Source: Anaerolineales bacterium (lineage in GTDB: Bacteria; Chloroflexota; Anaerolineae; Anaerolineales; UBA4823). From it: a stretch of DNA of 64,000 nt. Made by a program: the position numbers and the translations under genes. The notes under the pieces were generated by a model that did no database searches, had not been told where the DNA came from, and saw only the letters and a list, made by a program, of their open reading frames with translations. The DNA lies in assembly GCA_003105035.1 (NCBI GenBank), contig PQAL01000010.1, positions 84,073 to 148,072 of the forward strand, in the 5' to 3' direction. This document shows positions 34,810-44,766 of the stretch, piece after piece. Every line of letters begins with the position of its first letter. Positions within the stretch are counted from its first letter, which is position 1.

Positions 34810-36057
34810 TTGAATAAGTCTCGCACCCCTGTGTCCATCCTGATCGTTCTATTATGCGTTGTCCTCTTGCTTGGGGTCGTGTGGGCTAACTACCGCTTTG
34901 CGCAGTATCGGTTATTCGGAGAGGGGTTTTCCATTCAATGGTTGGGCATTCATGCCCTCGTGTCTGAAGGTGCAAACCCATATAGCGAGTTGATCACAAC
35001 CAGGATCCAGGATGCCGTAAAATCTGTGTATGGCTTTTCCCCCGGAGTGGCACCCAAATACACTTCTCCGCTATATTCGGCTATCATTACATTTCCATTT
35101 GCCTTGATCAACTCCCAGGCGACTGCACATTCGGTATGGTTCGCCATCCAGCTGGTGGTGGTTTTCGCGATTCTGCTCTTGTGCATAAAACTAACCGCAT
35201 GGAAACCAGCCTGGTATATCCTGTTGCTTTTTACCATTTTTACAATTTTTAGCTACCATGTGGTCATGCCCTGGTTGGATGGGAGCCTATCTATCTGGTC
35301 GGCACTCTTTCTCGTATCAGCCTTGTTGGCGATCTCGCAAAATCGGGATGAAGTGGCGGGGATCTTGCTGGGGTTATCTGCTTTCCAGCCGCAAATGGTC
35401 ATCCTACCGATCATTTTCACCTTGATATGGGCTGGGGCTCACAAAAGAAGACTGCTAATCTTGTGGTTTTTTATCCTTCTGATCTTGTTGTCCATCATTG
35501 GTATGTTTTTAGTCCCCGACTGGATCATCCAATACCTACGCTTGTTGTTCAATTACTCAGAAAACTTTCCTCCCGGTACGCCAGGATTCTTATTCCAGGA
35601 TCTATGGCCAGGTATCGGAAGACAGTTGGGCTGGGTAATCAGTGGTGTATTATTAGTCATCCTGGCTTTTGAATGGTGGTTGGCGCGGCGCAGGGAATTC
35701 CGCTGGTTCACCTGGACGATTTGCTTGACGATCGTGATCAGCCAATGGATTGGTATTCCGACAATCCCGGCAAATTTCATTGTGCTGCTCATACCCCTGG
35801 TCTTTGTGACAGCTATGCTCGCCGAGCGGTGGCCGCGGGGTGGCAATTGGGTTGCGACCATCAGCTGCATGCTACTCTTCGTTTGGGAGTGGGGTTTATT
35901 TTACCTGGATATCACCGGCAGCCAGCCAGCTATGCAACTAAACCTGCTCATCCCGCTGCCCCTGCTCCTATTGATCGGTTTGTATTGGGTGCGCTGGTGG
36001 GCGATCAAACCCCGAAAGCTATTGGTGGAGGAGTTGAAGTTCAGTGAGTCGTATTAA
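34810..36057 (+). CDS. Polytopic GT87/DUF2029-like glycosyltransferase
   Basis: A 415-aa membrane protein with about ten helices and the GT87-type loop after helix 1: an acidic patch, then LVSEGANPYSELIT. Enzymes of this GT-C type take a sugar from a polyprenyl phosphate carrier outside the membrane. Starts at TTG 34810 (NKSRTPVS). Its end overlaps the start of the next gene by 14 bases. Acceptor and sugar are unknown. A paralogue of the minus-strand GT87-like genes from 37544 onward, not a close one. Confidence 0.7.
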   Translation: MNKSRTPVSILIVLLCVVLLLGVVWANYRFAQYRLFGEGFSIQWLGIHALVSEGANPYSELITTRIQDAVKSVYGFSPGVAPKYTSPLYSAIITFPFALINSQATAHSVWFAIQLVVVFAILLLCIKLTAWKPAWYILLLFTIFTIFSYHVVMPWLDGSLSIWSALFLVSALLAISQNRDEVAGILLGLSAFQPQMVILPIIFTLIWAGAHKRRLLILWFFILLILLSIIGMFLVPDWIIQYLRLLFNYSENFPPGTPGFLFQDLWPGIGRQLGWVISGVLLVILAFEWWLARRREFRWFTWTICLTIVISQWIGIPTIPANFIVLLIPLVFVTAMLAERWPRGGNWVATISCMLLFVWEWGLFYLDITGSQPAMQLNLLIPLPLLLLIGLYWVRWWAIKPRKLLVEELKFSESY

Positions 36058-37558
36058 ACCGCGCTTCACCATCGAGCACCTGTGGGGGGTTGTAGTCTTA
36101 ATTGGGATATTCATGTTCGTCAATACCCATCCCATCCGCCCGTACGATTTCTGGTGGCACATTGCAGTTGGCAAGGAAATCGTGGAAACTGCCAGCATCC
36201 CAACTACAGACGTTTATTCGTTTACCGCGGCAGGCCAGCCATATCCCTCGTACCAGATGTTCTGGTTGATGGAAATTATTCTTTATTCGATTTACAAGGC
36301 AGGTGGACCAGCACTCGTGGTATTCTTCCAGAGCCTGTTGATCACCGGTGCATATGGCGTGTTGTTCTATATTTGTAAGCAGGCTTCTAACAGCTGGCGT
36401 ATCTCGGCCCTAAGCGTACTATTTGCCGCAGCACTGGGCCTGAATGATTGGAATGTGCGACCACAGGGAATCACTTTCCTGCTGGCCAGCCTGATCCTGC
36501 TGGCGATCTATGAATACCGCAGGAGACCACATTTGGGCTGGCTATTGCTTCCGCCGGTGTGCCTGTTGATATGGGCCAACAGCCATGGGACGTTTATCAT
36601 CGGGTTAACCTTGCTCGGGATCTGGTGGGGTGACGAGATCTGGAGGGTTGTCTGGAGCCTGATCAGGCATGAAGCCATTACCGATTGGAAAAAAGTCATC
36701 CTGCCAGGAGCCACGCTATTGATCTCAGCCCTGGCATGCCTGCTTAACCCACAAGGGTTCGGAATCATTGATTACCTGCGCACCCTGACAGGAAACAGCG
36801 TTGTGCAGAATCTTGTCACCGAGTGGGCTCCGCCAACAATCTACTCATTAATGGGCGGCTTGTTCTTTGCTGGGTTGGTCTTCAGTATACTGGTCATGCT
36901 GCTTTCACGGAAAAAAGCAGATTTCTTCCAGGTGGTTACTTTCCTGGTTTTTGGGATTTTAGGGATACGCACCGCGCGCGGCAGCGTGTGGTTTGGTCTG
37001 GTGATGGCACCCATCGTGGCAGAGCACATAGCAGCGATCGTTCAACGGTACCGTAAAACCACCCAAAAGCAGGGAAAATCTCAAGGGTCAGGCTACCTGA
37101 ATGTCTTCTTGCTCGTTTTCGTACTCTTATTGGGTTTCATCTCCTTGCCATGGTTTAAAAATCAGCTGCCCTTCCCGGCAGCCAAGGCGGGGTTGATCTC
37201 AAGTGAAACACCCATCTGGGCCACCCAGGCATTGTTTGAGGAAAATCCACCTGGGAAGCTGTTTAACTCAATGACTTTCGGGAGTTACCTGATCTGGGCA
37301 GCGTATCCACAATATCAGGTGTTCGTCGATTCGCGCATCGAGCTCTTTCCAAAAGCTGTCTGGTTGGAGTATCTGCGTATCAGCAATGCTGAAGATGATT
37401 GGGAAAGTTTATTGGATAAATACGGGATCAACACGCTCATGCTCAGCCCAGCCGAGCAACCGGGACTGGTAAAAGCCGTGGAATCTTCCGACAGCTGGAA
37501 GCTGCTCTACAAGGATGAGGTAGCGCGTATTTACATTCGGACCTCAGGCACGCAGTAA
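36044..37558 (+). CDS. Polytopic membrane protein with DFWWHI loop, GT-C-like
   Basis: A 504-aa protein with about 11 helices. The first outside loop holds PYDFWWHIAVGKEI; the C-terminal about 110 residues are a soluble domain with LFNSMTFGSYLIWAA and FVDSRIELFP. The same layout recurs in 41287-42822, so this is a distinct family. It is probably a sugar transferase or polymer-handling protein, because it always sits among GT87-like genes here. GTG start at 36044 overlaps the upstream gene. Its last 15 bases overlap the convergent gene on the minus strand. Confidence 0.65.
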   Translation: MSRIKPRFTIEHLWGVVVLIGIFMFVNTHPIRPYDFWWHIAVGKEIVETASIPTTDVYSFTAAGQPYPSYQMFWLMEIILYSIYKAGGPALVVFFQSLLITGAYGVLFYICKQASNSWRISALSVLFAAALGLNDWNVRPQGITFLLASLILLAIYEYRRRPHLGWLLLPPVCLLIWANSHGTFIIGLTLLGIWWGDEIWRVVWSLIRHEAITDWKKVILPGATLLISALACLLNPQGFGIIDYLRTLTGNSVVQNLVTEWAPPTIYSLMGGLFFAGLVFSILVMLLSRKKADFFQVVTFLVFGILGIRTARGSVWFGLVMAPIVAEHIAAIVQRYRKTTQKQGKSQGSGYLNVFLLVFVLLLGFISLPWFKNQLPFPAAKAGLISSETPIWATQALFEENPPGKLFNSMTFGSYLIWAAYPQYQVFVDSRIELFPKAVWLEYLRISNAEDDWESLLDKYGINTLMLSPAEQPGLVKAVESSDSWKLLYKDEVARIYIRTSGTQ

Positions 37559-38776
37559 CACTACCGATTGACGCGCCCAAACAATAAAGACGAAAACGGG
37601 GATCAAGCCGGTCAAGGCGACCTTCAGGGGGATACCGAGGGCGGGTAGAAACAGCATGGCAATGTATACCCCAATCGTGATGTATAACAAGCGTCGGTCC
37701 TGGGAGGGATTGTAAGCTAGCAGGATCAATACCGGGATGAGCAATAATAAATCATGCAATAATGCATAGGGGGTTATTATAAGGGGGAACAGCATCGCCA
37801 TGGACAGTACCAGGTTCTGGTTAGTAAGTGGTTGTTTCCTGGTTGTAAATATCAACCAAACAAAGAAGGCAAGCAGTATAGCAACCAGGCCATAATAAAC
37901 CTGGTTCCATAACGTAGAATATTTAAATGGTATCAGTGAGGCAACCAGGGAGTAAGGGGTTGCAAGAACAGCGGTAGGAAATCCCTCCTTCACATAAGGC
38001 AGGTAGACCATGTTTTTAAGGAAATCTAGGTATGCAAGGTATGGTCCTACCCCCTTGGTGATCAACACAAAACCATTCCAGATGATCGAAAACAGAATGA
38101 AGACCAGGATCGGGTAGAACTTTTTCCATACAAGCCATACCAGCAGGAAGCCAACCACGAACTGGGGCTTGTAGGTCAACCCGGCAGCCAGCAACCCGGC
38201 GATGAACCACTTCTCCTTGAGGGTTGCCACGAGAATACCCACCATTATCAATAAGGTGATCGCGTGCATCTGCCCAGCAGCAAAACCTTCGATGAAGGCA
38301 AAGCTTGAAAATATAAGGATAGCCAACTGTGGAGTGGTAAGTCCGTTTTGTGAGAACCGTTTCGGCACCAGGTAGCGTTGCATTAATTGGGCAGCCAGGA
38401 TGATGCAATAGATGCTAAGGAGGCACCACAGGATTAGACTGATTGGGAGCGAAAGGTAGGACAGTACTGAATGTAAAAGGGCTGCATGGGGAGGGTAGCT
38501 ATATAAAGTGACACCGGGGGGCACGGTTGGGGCAATCAGGCTGAGCTGGGTTGATTCTTGAACAACTGGGTTATAGAGTTGTGCGATATCGGTTTTATAC
38601 AGCAGCCCGCCGGCGTAATAAACCACAAAGTCGCCCCACATCAATAAATTTAGCACGCCACCAACCCAGCCGCGGTGCAGTAGCAGGTTGAGCAACAATA
38701 CAATGCTGCAGGCAATCAAGATCAGCCGTGGGTAGTCGCGCAGGCGTTTAGGGTTCAGCCAGTTCTTGAGAGCCAT
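37544..38776 (-). CDS. Polytopic GT87/DUF2029-like glycosyltransferase
   Basis: A 410-aa protein with about ten helices. Its N-terminus LNPKRLRDYPRLILIACSI is clearly paralogous to that of the gene at 39994-41265 (MNAKRVRDYPRLMLI), and both share the following GDFV[VM][YF]Y loop. The start ATG has AAGGAAG upstream and overlaps the end of the preceding gene by 29 bases. This is the last gene of the eight-gene minus-strand operon. Sugar and acceptor unknown. Confidence 0.7.
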   Translation of the reverse strand: MALKNWLNPKRLRDYPRLILIACSIVLLLNLLLHRGWVGGVLNLLMWGDFVVYYAGGLLYKTDIAQLYNPVVQESTQLSLIAPTVPPGVTLYSYPPHAALLHSVLSYLSLPISLILWCLLSIYCIILAAQLMQRYLVPKRFSQNGLTTPQLAILIFSSFAFIEGFAAGQMHAITLLIMVGILVATLKEKWFIAGLLAAGLTYKPQFVVGFLLVWLVWKKFYPILVFILFSIIWNGFVLITKGVGPYLAYLDFLKNMVYLPYVKEGFPTAVLATPYSLVASLIPFKYSTLWNQVYYGLVAILLAFFVWLIFTTRKQPLTNQNLVLSMAMLFPLIITPYALLHDLLLLIPVLILLAYNPSQDRRLLYITIGVYIAMLFLPALGIPLKVALTGLIPVFVFIVWARQSVVLLRA

Positions 38777-39989
38777 TTTCTTCCTTCACGCTCATTACTT
38801 GCCGATACACGATAAGCAGCACAAATAAGAGTGTCGGCAAGCTAAGCTGAAGTGCCACTGGTAAGACCTTCAATTGGGCGACTGTCAGAGGTGTGCTGAG
38901 AAATACCGAAGTCCAGATCAAGGCGTACAACACCTTAAACAAGGTTCTTAGCTGGGGAAATGCCTGCCAGAACAGGATTGCCGGGATGACCAGGATGCTC
39001 CAGTCATAGATCATGGCATGCGGAGACATCCAGATCGTCAGGCAGACTGCGCCGGCGAAGAGGACTGTTCGGTCAGCGCGATACCTTCGCCAGAAAAAGA
39101 AATAAGCTGCAATTCCAAGCAATGAGAAAATAAAGGACAGGCCTTCGGAAAGCCAGCGATTCCCGGAGCTCAACAAGATCCAGAAGCCTCGCAGAGAATG
39201 GAGATGCCAGATCGGGAATTGCTCCCCATAGATCAGGTTGGGCAGGAAATTGCGCGCCAGGTTAATATATGCCAGGCTGGATTCAGGCAGCAGCCAGAAG
39301 CATAAGCCAGCCAGGAATAAACCGCCAGCAGCCAACCCTAAAAGCGATTTCCAGCTGCTGCGCCAATCCAGGAGCCACAGCAATCCGAGGCCGAGGACCA
39401 TCTGGGGCTTAAATAACAACAGGCTGCCCACCAGTCCAGCAGCCACGAATTTGTCTTTTTTCCATAGCCAATAAGTGAAGCTGAAGATCAACAGGCTCAG
39501 CAGGCTGTTCTGCCCAAAACTGATGGCGGCAAAAATTGGAAAGAAGGTCAGCGACCAGATGAATGTCTTTCGGGGCTGGTCCACGCTGATCAATTTTATG
39601 CTCAGCCAAAGGAAAAGGAAACCGAGCAAGCTCCAGGCGATAAAACTCCAGGTGTAAGGTATAAGGGCAAACGGTACATACAGCCAGGCCAGGAAGGGCG
39701 GGGTGATGAAAGCATAAAAATTCGCCAGATCCGGTCCAGCTATGGCTTGCTCGAGCTGGCTTTGATACTCGAAATTATACAATTCGGGGCTTTGACCGTG
39801 TAAAAGCGTGCTGCCCGCCGTGTAAAACTGTAAATAGTCGGTGCCAATCACCTGGCCAGCCAGGTCCATCTTGCCCGAGCCAAGCAGGATGCTCACCATC
39901 CAGGCAAACCATAAGGCAGCCCCGGCAATCCAGGCATAGGACATCCTACGGGGAGTTAAAATCTGGTTGAGAGTGTTAATGTATTTCAT
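38748..39989 (-). CDS. Polytopic GT87/DUF2029-like glycosyltransferase
   Basis: A 413-aa protein with about ten membrane helices. After helix 1 comes GTDYLQFYTAGSTLLHGQSPELYN, the GT87-type outside loop (quoted in part here: DYLQFYTAGSTLLHG). The C-terminal half carries a repeated F[KQ]PQM-type segment (LLFKPQMVLGLGLLWL), also seen in the other GT87-like proteins of the operon. It starts 4 bases after the preceding gene ends. Specificity unknown. Confidence 0.7.
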   Translation of the reverse strand: MKYINTLNQILTPRRMSYAWIAGAALWFAWMVSILLGSGKMDLAGQVIGTDYLQFYTAGSTLLHGQSPELYNFEYQSQLEQAIAGPDLANFYAFITPPFLAWLYVPFALIPYTWSFIAWSLLGFLFLWLSIKLISVDQPRKTFIWSLTFFPIFAAISFGQNSLLSLLIFSFTYWLWKKDKFVAAGLVGSLLLFKPQMVLGLGLLWLLDWRSSWKSLLGLAAGGLFLAGLCFWLLPESSLAYINLARNFLPNLIYGEQFPIWHLHSLRGFWILLSSGNRWLSEGLSFIFSLLGIAAYFFFWRRYRADRTVLFAGAVCLTIWMSPHAMIYDWSILVIPAILFWQAFPQLRTLFKVLYALIWTSVFLSTPLTVAQLKVLPVALQLSLPTLLFVLLIVYRQVMSVKEENGSQELAEP

Positions 39990-39993
39990 TTCC

Positions 39994-41265
39994 TTAATTC
40001 ATTAGTGTGTTTGAATTATTTTTATTAAAGATCCAAGTAGTAAGAGCTATAAATAAACCGAATGTTATCAGGGAGACCCAAGCGATACCAGTCACCGAAG
40101 CAATAAAGGTAAGGATAAACACTCCTAGGTAGACAGTTGCCGAGATGTTTATGTATCGATTGGTATTAGAATATATGCCCCACATTACATAGGCTGGTAG
40201 AAGAATGATCATGTCATGCACCAGAGCATATGGCGTTGCAAGAAGTGGCAGTAATAATGCCCCAACTATTGTTGGTATTCGTTCTACCATTGGGTAACCT
40301 TTTTGCCTATTTGCAAACCAGCCTAAACCGATGGCGCCAATAATGATAATGAAATATGTTAGGAAAGTTATGATGGATTGTAAATCCTTAGGGAAAATAC
40401 TAGTTAACAGCCCATAGATGGTGACCAGAAGGTAATTTGGAAAACCCGCAATGTATGGCAAGTCCATGAACACCTGGCTGAGTTGACTGTACAGCAATAG
40501 TAATTTGATACCATTCTGAAGAATGAATGCACCAATCCAGATTGTTGTAACTGCAGTAAATGCTAGGAGAGCTTTTGATTTTCTCCATATCAACCAAAGG
40601 ATAATAAATCCAATAGTGAATTGTGGTTTATATATCAACAATCCAGTCAGGATTCCAGTGGTAACCCATTTTTCCTTATACATTGCATATGTAATACCTG
40701 TCACGAGTAGCAAGGTAATCCAATGATTTTGACCTGCTTGGATACCTTCGATAAATGGGAAAAAAGACAGTCCGATTACGACCAACTGAGAATAACCTAA
40801 TTCAGGTGATTGTTTTTCGACAGGTACCAGGGTAAACAGCAAGCGCATAACAAGGAATATTGAGCCAATTGCTAAAATCGTCCATAGTAGTAATGACCAC
40901 TCAAGTGGTATGTGTGTTAATATCGAATAAAAAGGAGCCACATATGGTGGATTCATGTAAGGGTTATATCCGGTTAGAGTAGTAGGAGCGACTAAGGATT
41001 GCTGTGTTCGGGATTGTTTGTCATAATCGTAAATTAATTCGGGAGAAGTACGATAAATAATCCCCGTACTGTAAAACATGACGAAATCACCAGCAATCAC
41101 CTGACCAAATCCGGAAATCCATCCGTTATGTAAGAGTAAGTTTATTCCCAGAATGATGTAAGTCGTGATTAACATCAACCTCGGGTAATCTCGTACGCGT
41201 TTGGCATTCATAAAAGACATACTTGATGTATTTCTCATTATTTTCCAAATACTAATTCTGGACAT
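39994..41265 (-). CDS. Polytopic GT87-like glycosyltransferase, AT-rich paralogue
   Basis: A 423-aa protein with about ten helices, similar along its length to the protein of 37544-38776 (shared RVRDYPRL, GDFVMFYSTG, YKPQFTIGF and PYALVHDM segments). By eye the gene is much richer in A and T than its neighbours, which suggests separate origin or relaxed selection. The start is uncertain: ATG 41265 has only AGG next to it, whereas ATG 41238 has a better-spaced GGAAA. Four bases separate its end from the following gene. Confidence 0.68.
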   Translation of the reverse strand: MSRISIWKIMRNTSSMSFMNAKRVRDYPRLMLITTYIILGINLLLHNGWISGFGQVIAGDFVMFYSTGIIYRTSPELIYDYDKQSRTQQSLVAPTTLTGYNPYMNPPYVAPFYSILTHIPLEWSLLLWTILAIGSIFLVMRLLFTLVPVEKQSPELGYSQLVVIGLSFFPFIEGIQAGQNHWITLLLVTGITYAMYKEKWVTTGILTGLLIYKPQFTIGFIILWLIWRKSKALLAFTAVTTIWIGAFILQNGIKLLLLYSQLSQVFMDLPYIAGFPNYLLVTIYGLLTSIFPKDLQSIITFLTYFIIIIGAIGLGWFANRQKGYPMVERIPTIVGALLLPLLATPYALVHDMIILLPAYVMWGIYSNTNRYINISATVYLGVFILTFIASVTGIAWVSLITFGLFIALTTWIFNKNNSNTLMN

Positions 41266-41286
41266 CCTATTTGACGAAATATTGCG

Positions 41287-42822
41287 TCAAGGAGTAAGAG
41301 ATTTCGTCCAAAGCTGGGCAAATCGATCTTCGTATTCAAGAGACCAGGCTTGATCAGTGGATAAAGCGGATGCAAGCTTGGGATGCAATTTCTTATCCAG
41401 CAAAATGCGGTCGACACCATACGCTTGTAAGATCTGGTCGTAGTTAACCGCATTATTTACGTCGATATAATCCATCCATTGATTGTAGGGGAACAGCTCG
41501 ACGCGCGGGTCGATAAAATTGCCCTGATCGGGTACCGCCCAGATGAGGTAGCTGCCGTAGCCCATCTCATTGAACAGGTGCCCGCCTGGGTGGGATTTCA
41601 GGTACTCAGCGGCAGCCACTGGTGTTTCAACCCCGATAAGTGGTCCAGCTGAGGATCCGCGCAGCACTTGCTCCCAATAACGCCCCGGAAGGGGCAGGCG
41701 CTCAACAAACCAGGGTTGAACCAGCAGTGTAGGTATAAAAATGACCAGTACCAATGCCAGATTGAGCCAGTTCTTCTGGGGTTGGAAGGCGGGTGTTCTT
41801 ATCGGCAGATCTTTGATCAGCTGCGCCAGGATGGGCATGCTGATAATCCCGTACCAGATGACATAGCGTTGCCCTGACCAGGCCAGCCACAAGAAACCCA
41901 CGAACAAAATGATTTCTGTGATGCTCAGGCGGTATTTGGAGAAGGCCAACACGATAATAAATATGAGGATACTCAGGAAAAAGAAAATATTGGCCAGGCC
42001 TTGTGGCGTGGGAGACTGCCATTCTTCAATCAGCATTTGGCTGGGAGGATCAGTAAGTAATTTGATCGTATACGAAATGATCCCTGTAAAGTGTGGATTG
42101 ACCAGTACGGCTAGACCAGAGAGCAGACCGGTCCCGGCAATCCAACCGACCTGCCGCCAACCTAGCACTCGACCTTGCTTGAGAAATTTACGGGCGGCTT
42201 CACCTACCAGGTAAGCGCCTGGCAGGATCAACCCAAGGATGAAGCTGCCGTGGACATTGACCCAAAACACCATCAGGGCAGGGCACAACAAAAGCCAATA
42301 CCACTTGATTTCTCCCTCAACATAGCGTTGTAGCAGGAGATAAGTGCCGATGAATAACGGCCATGCCCACATCTGGGTTCGAACAATCAGATTGTTGGTG
42401 ACCATCAGTCCTAATAACGCAATCACAAGGGCAGCGATACGCCATGAGCTACTGCGACGGCGAGCTTCGACGGCGACCAGCCAAACCGTAATGCCGATTA
42501 AAAGCGTGCGCATGAAAATCACAAGCGAGAGGTCACCCAGGCGATAAAGGAGGAAAAATAACAGTTCAGCCAACCAGGAGGCGTAGAAAAAAGGTTGGTC
42601 AGCTGGTAACGTCCAGGCGTACAAGTTGGTGGCAGGGATGGCATGCTGGGTGAAAATATATTCGCCGGCTTTGAGGTGCCACCAAAAATCGTTCGGGGGT
42701 AGGGGAATCAGAGAAGTGAAGAACAGGAATCCAGCAAGGATCACCAGGACCCAAACAACATCCAGGCTCAGTCCACTTTTTCTTTGTGGTTTTTGTAAGG
42801 TAGGCGTGGGATTTTCAGACAT
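41287..42822 (-). CDS. Polytopic membrane protein with DFWWHL loop, GT-C-like
   Basis: A 511-aa paralogue of 36044-37558: PPNDFWWHLKAGEYIF in the first loop, a comparable set of about 11 helices, and a soluble C-terminus with HLFNEMGYGSYLIWAV and FIDPRVELFPYNQW. The presence of one member in each half of the island suggests they work with the GT87-like enzymes. Its ATG overlaps the stop of the preceding gene (TGATG), so translation is coupled. Biochemical role unproven. Confidence 0.65.
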   Translation of the reverse strand: MSENPTPTLQKPQRKSGLSLDVVWVLVILAGFLFFTSLIPLPPNDFWWHLKAGEYIFTQHAIPATNLYAWTLPADQPFFYASWLAELLFFLLYRLGDLSLVIFMRTLLIGITVWLVAVEARRRSSSWRIAALVIALLGLMVTNNLIVRTQMWAWPLFIGTYLLLQRYVEGEIKWYWLLLCPALMVFWVNVHGSFILGLILPGAYLVGEAARKFLKQGRVLGWRQVGWIAGTGLLSGLAVLVNPHFTGIISYTIKLLTDPPSQMLIEEWQSPTPQGLANIFFFLSILIFIIVLAFSKYRLSITEIILFVGFLWLAWSGQRYVIWYGIISMPILAQLIKDLPIRTPAFQPQKNWLNLALVLVIFIPTLLVQPWFVERLPLPGRYWEQVLRGSSAGPLIGVETPVAAAEYLKSHPGGHLFNEMGYGSYLIWAVPDQGNFIDPRVELFPYNQWMDYIDVNNAVNYDQILQAYGVDRILLDKKLHPKLASALSTDQAWSLEYEDRFAQLWTKSLTP

Positions 42823-44036
42823 CAGCTAACCTGAACCTTCGAAGTATATGGTTTATCTTGGATTCTGGAAACCTTCCAGCGCACAGCCAGATACCAGATG
42901 AACAATGCTGGAGCCAGCCAGATGAACCAGAACTCATCCAGCTTCATGTGTAAGACAAGATCAAGGAAATTAATCAACAAAAAGAGTGCCAAAAGCAGGA
43001 TCGAGCTCCAACTCTTCCAATCAGCGATCAGCCAGATCACAGCCAGGATAACCGCCGGCAGAAGCACTACCAGGTCGTATGTCCAGGCATATGGCGAGGT
43101 GAGGATGGAAACCAGCAGGATGATCGGCATCTGCTCAGCCCAATTCCACTGGTTACCATAACGCTTCCAGTAAAAGATAAACCAGATCAACCCTAGCAAG
43201 AAGGGTAAGAACTGAAGCCAGAACTGGTCGAGGCCCAACCAGAAATAGCGTAAATAGGAACCGAAGGTCGGGACTGCCCAATCGGATACCTGGTAAGTCA
43301 CCAGCATCGAGAGATATTGCTGGATGACATACGGGTTGAAGAGCGTAGAAACTAATGTTAGAGCCAATGTTGCAGCTATCATACTAAGCAGGATTATCCA
43401 GCGCCGTTCGTGGATGATCCAGAAGATCAGGGCAATGAAAAATAGGAGGATCAGCTGTGGTTTGATCGTCGATATCGCCAGGAATAAACCTGCCAGCCAG
43501 TCATTTCGTGTTATTACTGTAAAGTACAAGAACCCAGCTATCCCCAGCAGAATAAAACTGGTCACCTGGCCTTTTTCAAGGGTAGAGATCGTAGGAGCAA
43601 AGATGAATACGATTAGCATGGCCAACCAGCGTTGTTTTTGCTCACCCGAATAGACCCGCCAGAGCATTTGTGATGCCAGGAGGATCAAGGCTGCGGAGAT
43701 AAGCAGCCAGATGACTCGGCTGATTGGGTAGGCCGGCAAACCGAAAGGCATGATTAGCGCAATTGCCCAAGGGGGGTTCAACATCAACGAGTTCTGATTG
43801 GATAATGTATCGCCAGCTTCAACTTGTAGTTGGCTGATATGGGCGAGATCGTACGGGTTTTCGCCGTGTAGGTTTAACCTGCCACCAGCCCAGAAGCGCA
43901 GGTAATCATCGCTGGCGATGACTTGGGGAGTGACCAGGATGGGTGCCAGGCGGATCAGGCCAATCACAGCAATGGCTAATAAAAGCCAGCTGACCCGTTG
44001 GTAGATCTTCTTTTTTTGAGGGGAGGAGGTTGTCAT
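42822..44036 (-). CDS. Polytopic GT87/DUF2029-like glycosyltransferase
   Basis: A 404-aa protein with about ten helices. The first loop (DDYLRFWAGGRLNLHGENPYD) has the most typical GT87 pattern of the island, quoted in part as GRLNLHGENPYD. Later come TLEKGQVTSFILLG and ISTIKPQLILLF. Predicted to transfer a sugar from a polyprenyl-phosphate donor. The gene starts 4 bases after the GT2 gene ends and overlaps the next gene by one base, so it is in the operon. Confidence 0.75.
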   Translation of the reverse strand: MTTSSPQKKKIYQRVSWLLLAIAVIGLIRLAPILVTPQVIASDDYLRFWAGGRLNLHGENPYDLAHISQLQVEAGDTLSNQNSLMLNPPWAIALIMPFGLPAYPISRVIWLLISAALILLASQMLWRVYSGEQKQRWLAMLIVFIFAPTISTLEKGQVTSFILLGIAGFLYFTVITRNDWLAGLFLAISTIKPQLILLFFIALIFWIIHERRWIILLSMIAATLALTLVSTLFNPYVIQQYLSMLVTYQVSDWAVPTFGSYLRYFWLGLDQFWLQFLPFLLGLIWFIFYWKRYGNQWNWAEQMPIILLVSILTSPYAWTYDLVVLLPAVILAVIWLIADWKSWSSILLLALFLLINFLDLVLHMKLDEFWFIWLAPALFIWYLAVRWKVSRIQDKPYTSKVQVS

Positions 44037-44040
44037 CCGC

Positions 44041-44739
44041 TCAGCCTCGATGGAAGAATCGACAGCGGATCAAGGTGTATATGGCTTCATAGCCATCCAC
44101 CCACGATATCTTCTTGCCAGCCTCGACCGTGCGAGGGGAGTAGGTGATCGGGACTTCCAGGATCTGGTACCCTTTTTTCAAAAATTGGGAGGTGATTTCC
44201 GGCTCGAAATCGAAACGGACACAGCGCAGGCGGATACCATCCAGAGCCTCACGATAGAACATTTTATAAGCGGTTTCCATGTCGGTGAGGTGCCCGCCGA
44301 ACAGCAGGTTGGAAAGAGTGGTTAGAAATCGGTTAGCGAGGCGGGAAGTGCGGTTCAGCTTTACTTTTGAGTGCAAGAATCGGGAACCATAGACTACCCT
44401 GGCCCGCTGATCAAGCAAGGGGGAGAGTAAGCGGGGATATTCGCTCGGATCCAGCTCCATATCGGCGTCCTGGATGGTGATGATATCGCCTGAGGAAATG
44501 GCGATGCCCAGGCGCACTGCTGCGCCTTTGCCCAGGTTGGTGGGTGAATGGTACGCGATCAATCCCGGATACCTGGCCTGGAGATCTTGGATAATGTCTT
44601 GGGAGCGATCGCGCGATCCATCGTTGGAGATGATGACCTCTTTATCGACTTCTCCCAGGTTCACAGCATAAACACCTTCCACCACCTTCTCTAGTGAATC
44701 CGCTTCGTTATATGCCGGTATGATGATGCTGAGTTTCAT
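44041..44739 (-). CDS. GT2 glycosyltransferase, polyprenyl-phosphate-sugar synthase (DPM1-like)
   Basis: A 232-aa GT-A-fold enzyme: KLSIIIPAYNEADSL at the start, EVIISNDGSRDRS for nucleotide binding, QDADMELDP with the DxD metal motif, and GSRFL. No C-terminal membrane domain, so it is of the dolichyl-phosphate-mannose-synthase type. It would move a sugar (mannose or glucose) from a nucleotide onto a polyprenyl phosphate at the inner face. This makes it the likely donor supplier for the GT-C-type enzymes of the same operon. Confidence 0.82.
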   Translation of the reverse strand: MKLSIIIPAYNEADSLEKVVEGVYAVNLGEVDKEVIISNDGSRDRSQDIIQDLQARYPGLIAYHSPTNLGKGAAVRLGIAISSGDIITIQDADMELDPSEYPRLLSPLLDQRARVVYGSRFLHSKVKLNRTSRLANRFLTTLSNLLFGGHLTDMETAYKMFYREALDGIRLRCVRFDFEPEITSQFLKKGYQILEVPITYSPRTVEAGKKISWVDGYEAIYTLIRCRFFHRG

Positions 44740-44766
44740 CCTTTTCCTCTCAAGGCCTGAGGCTGC

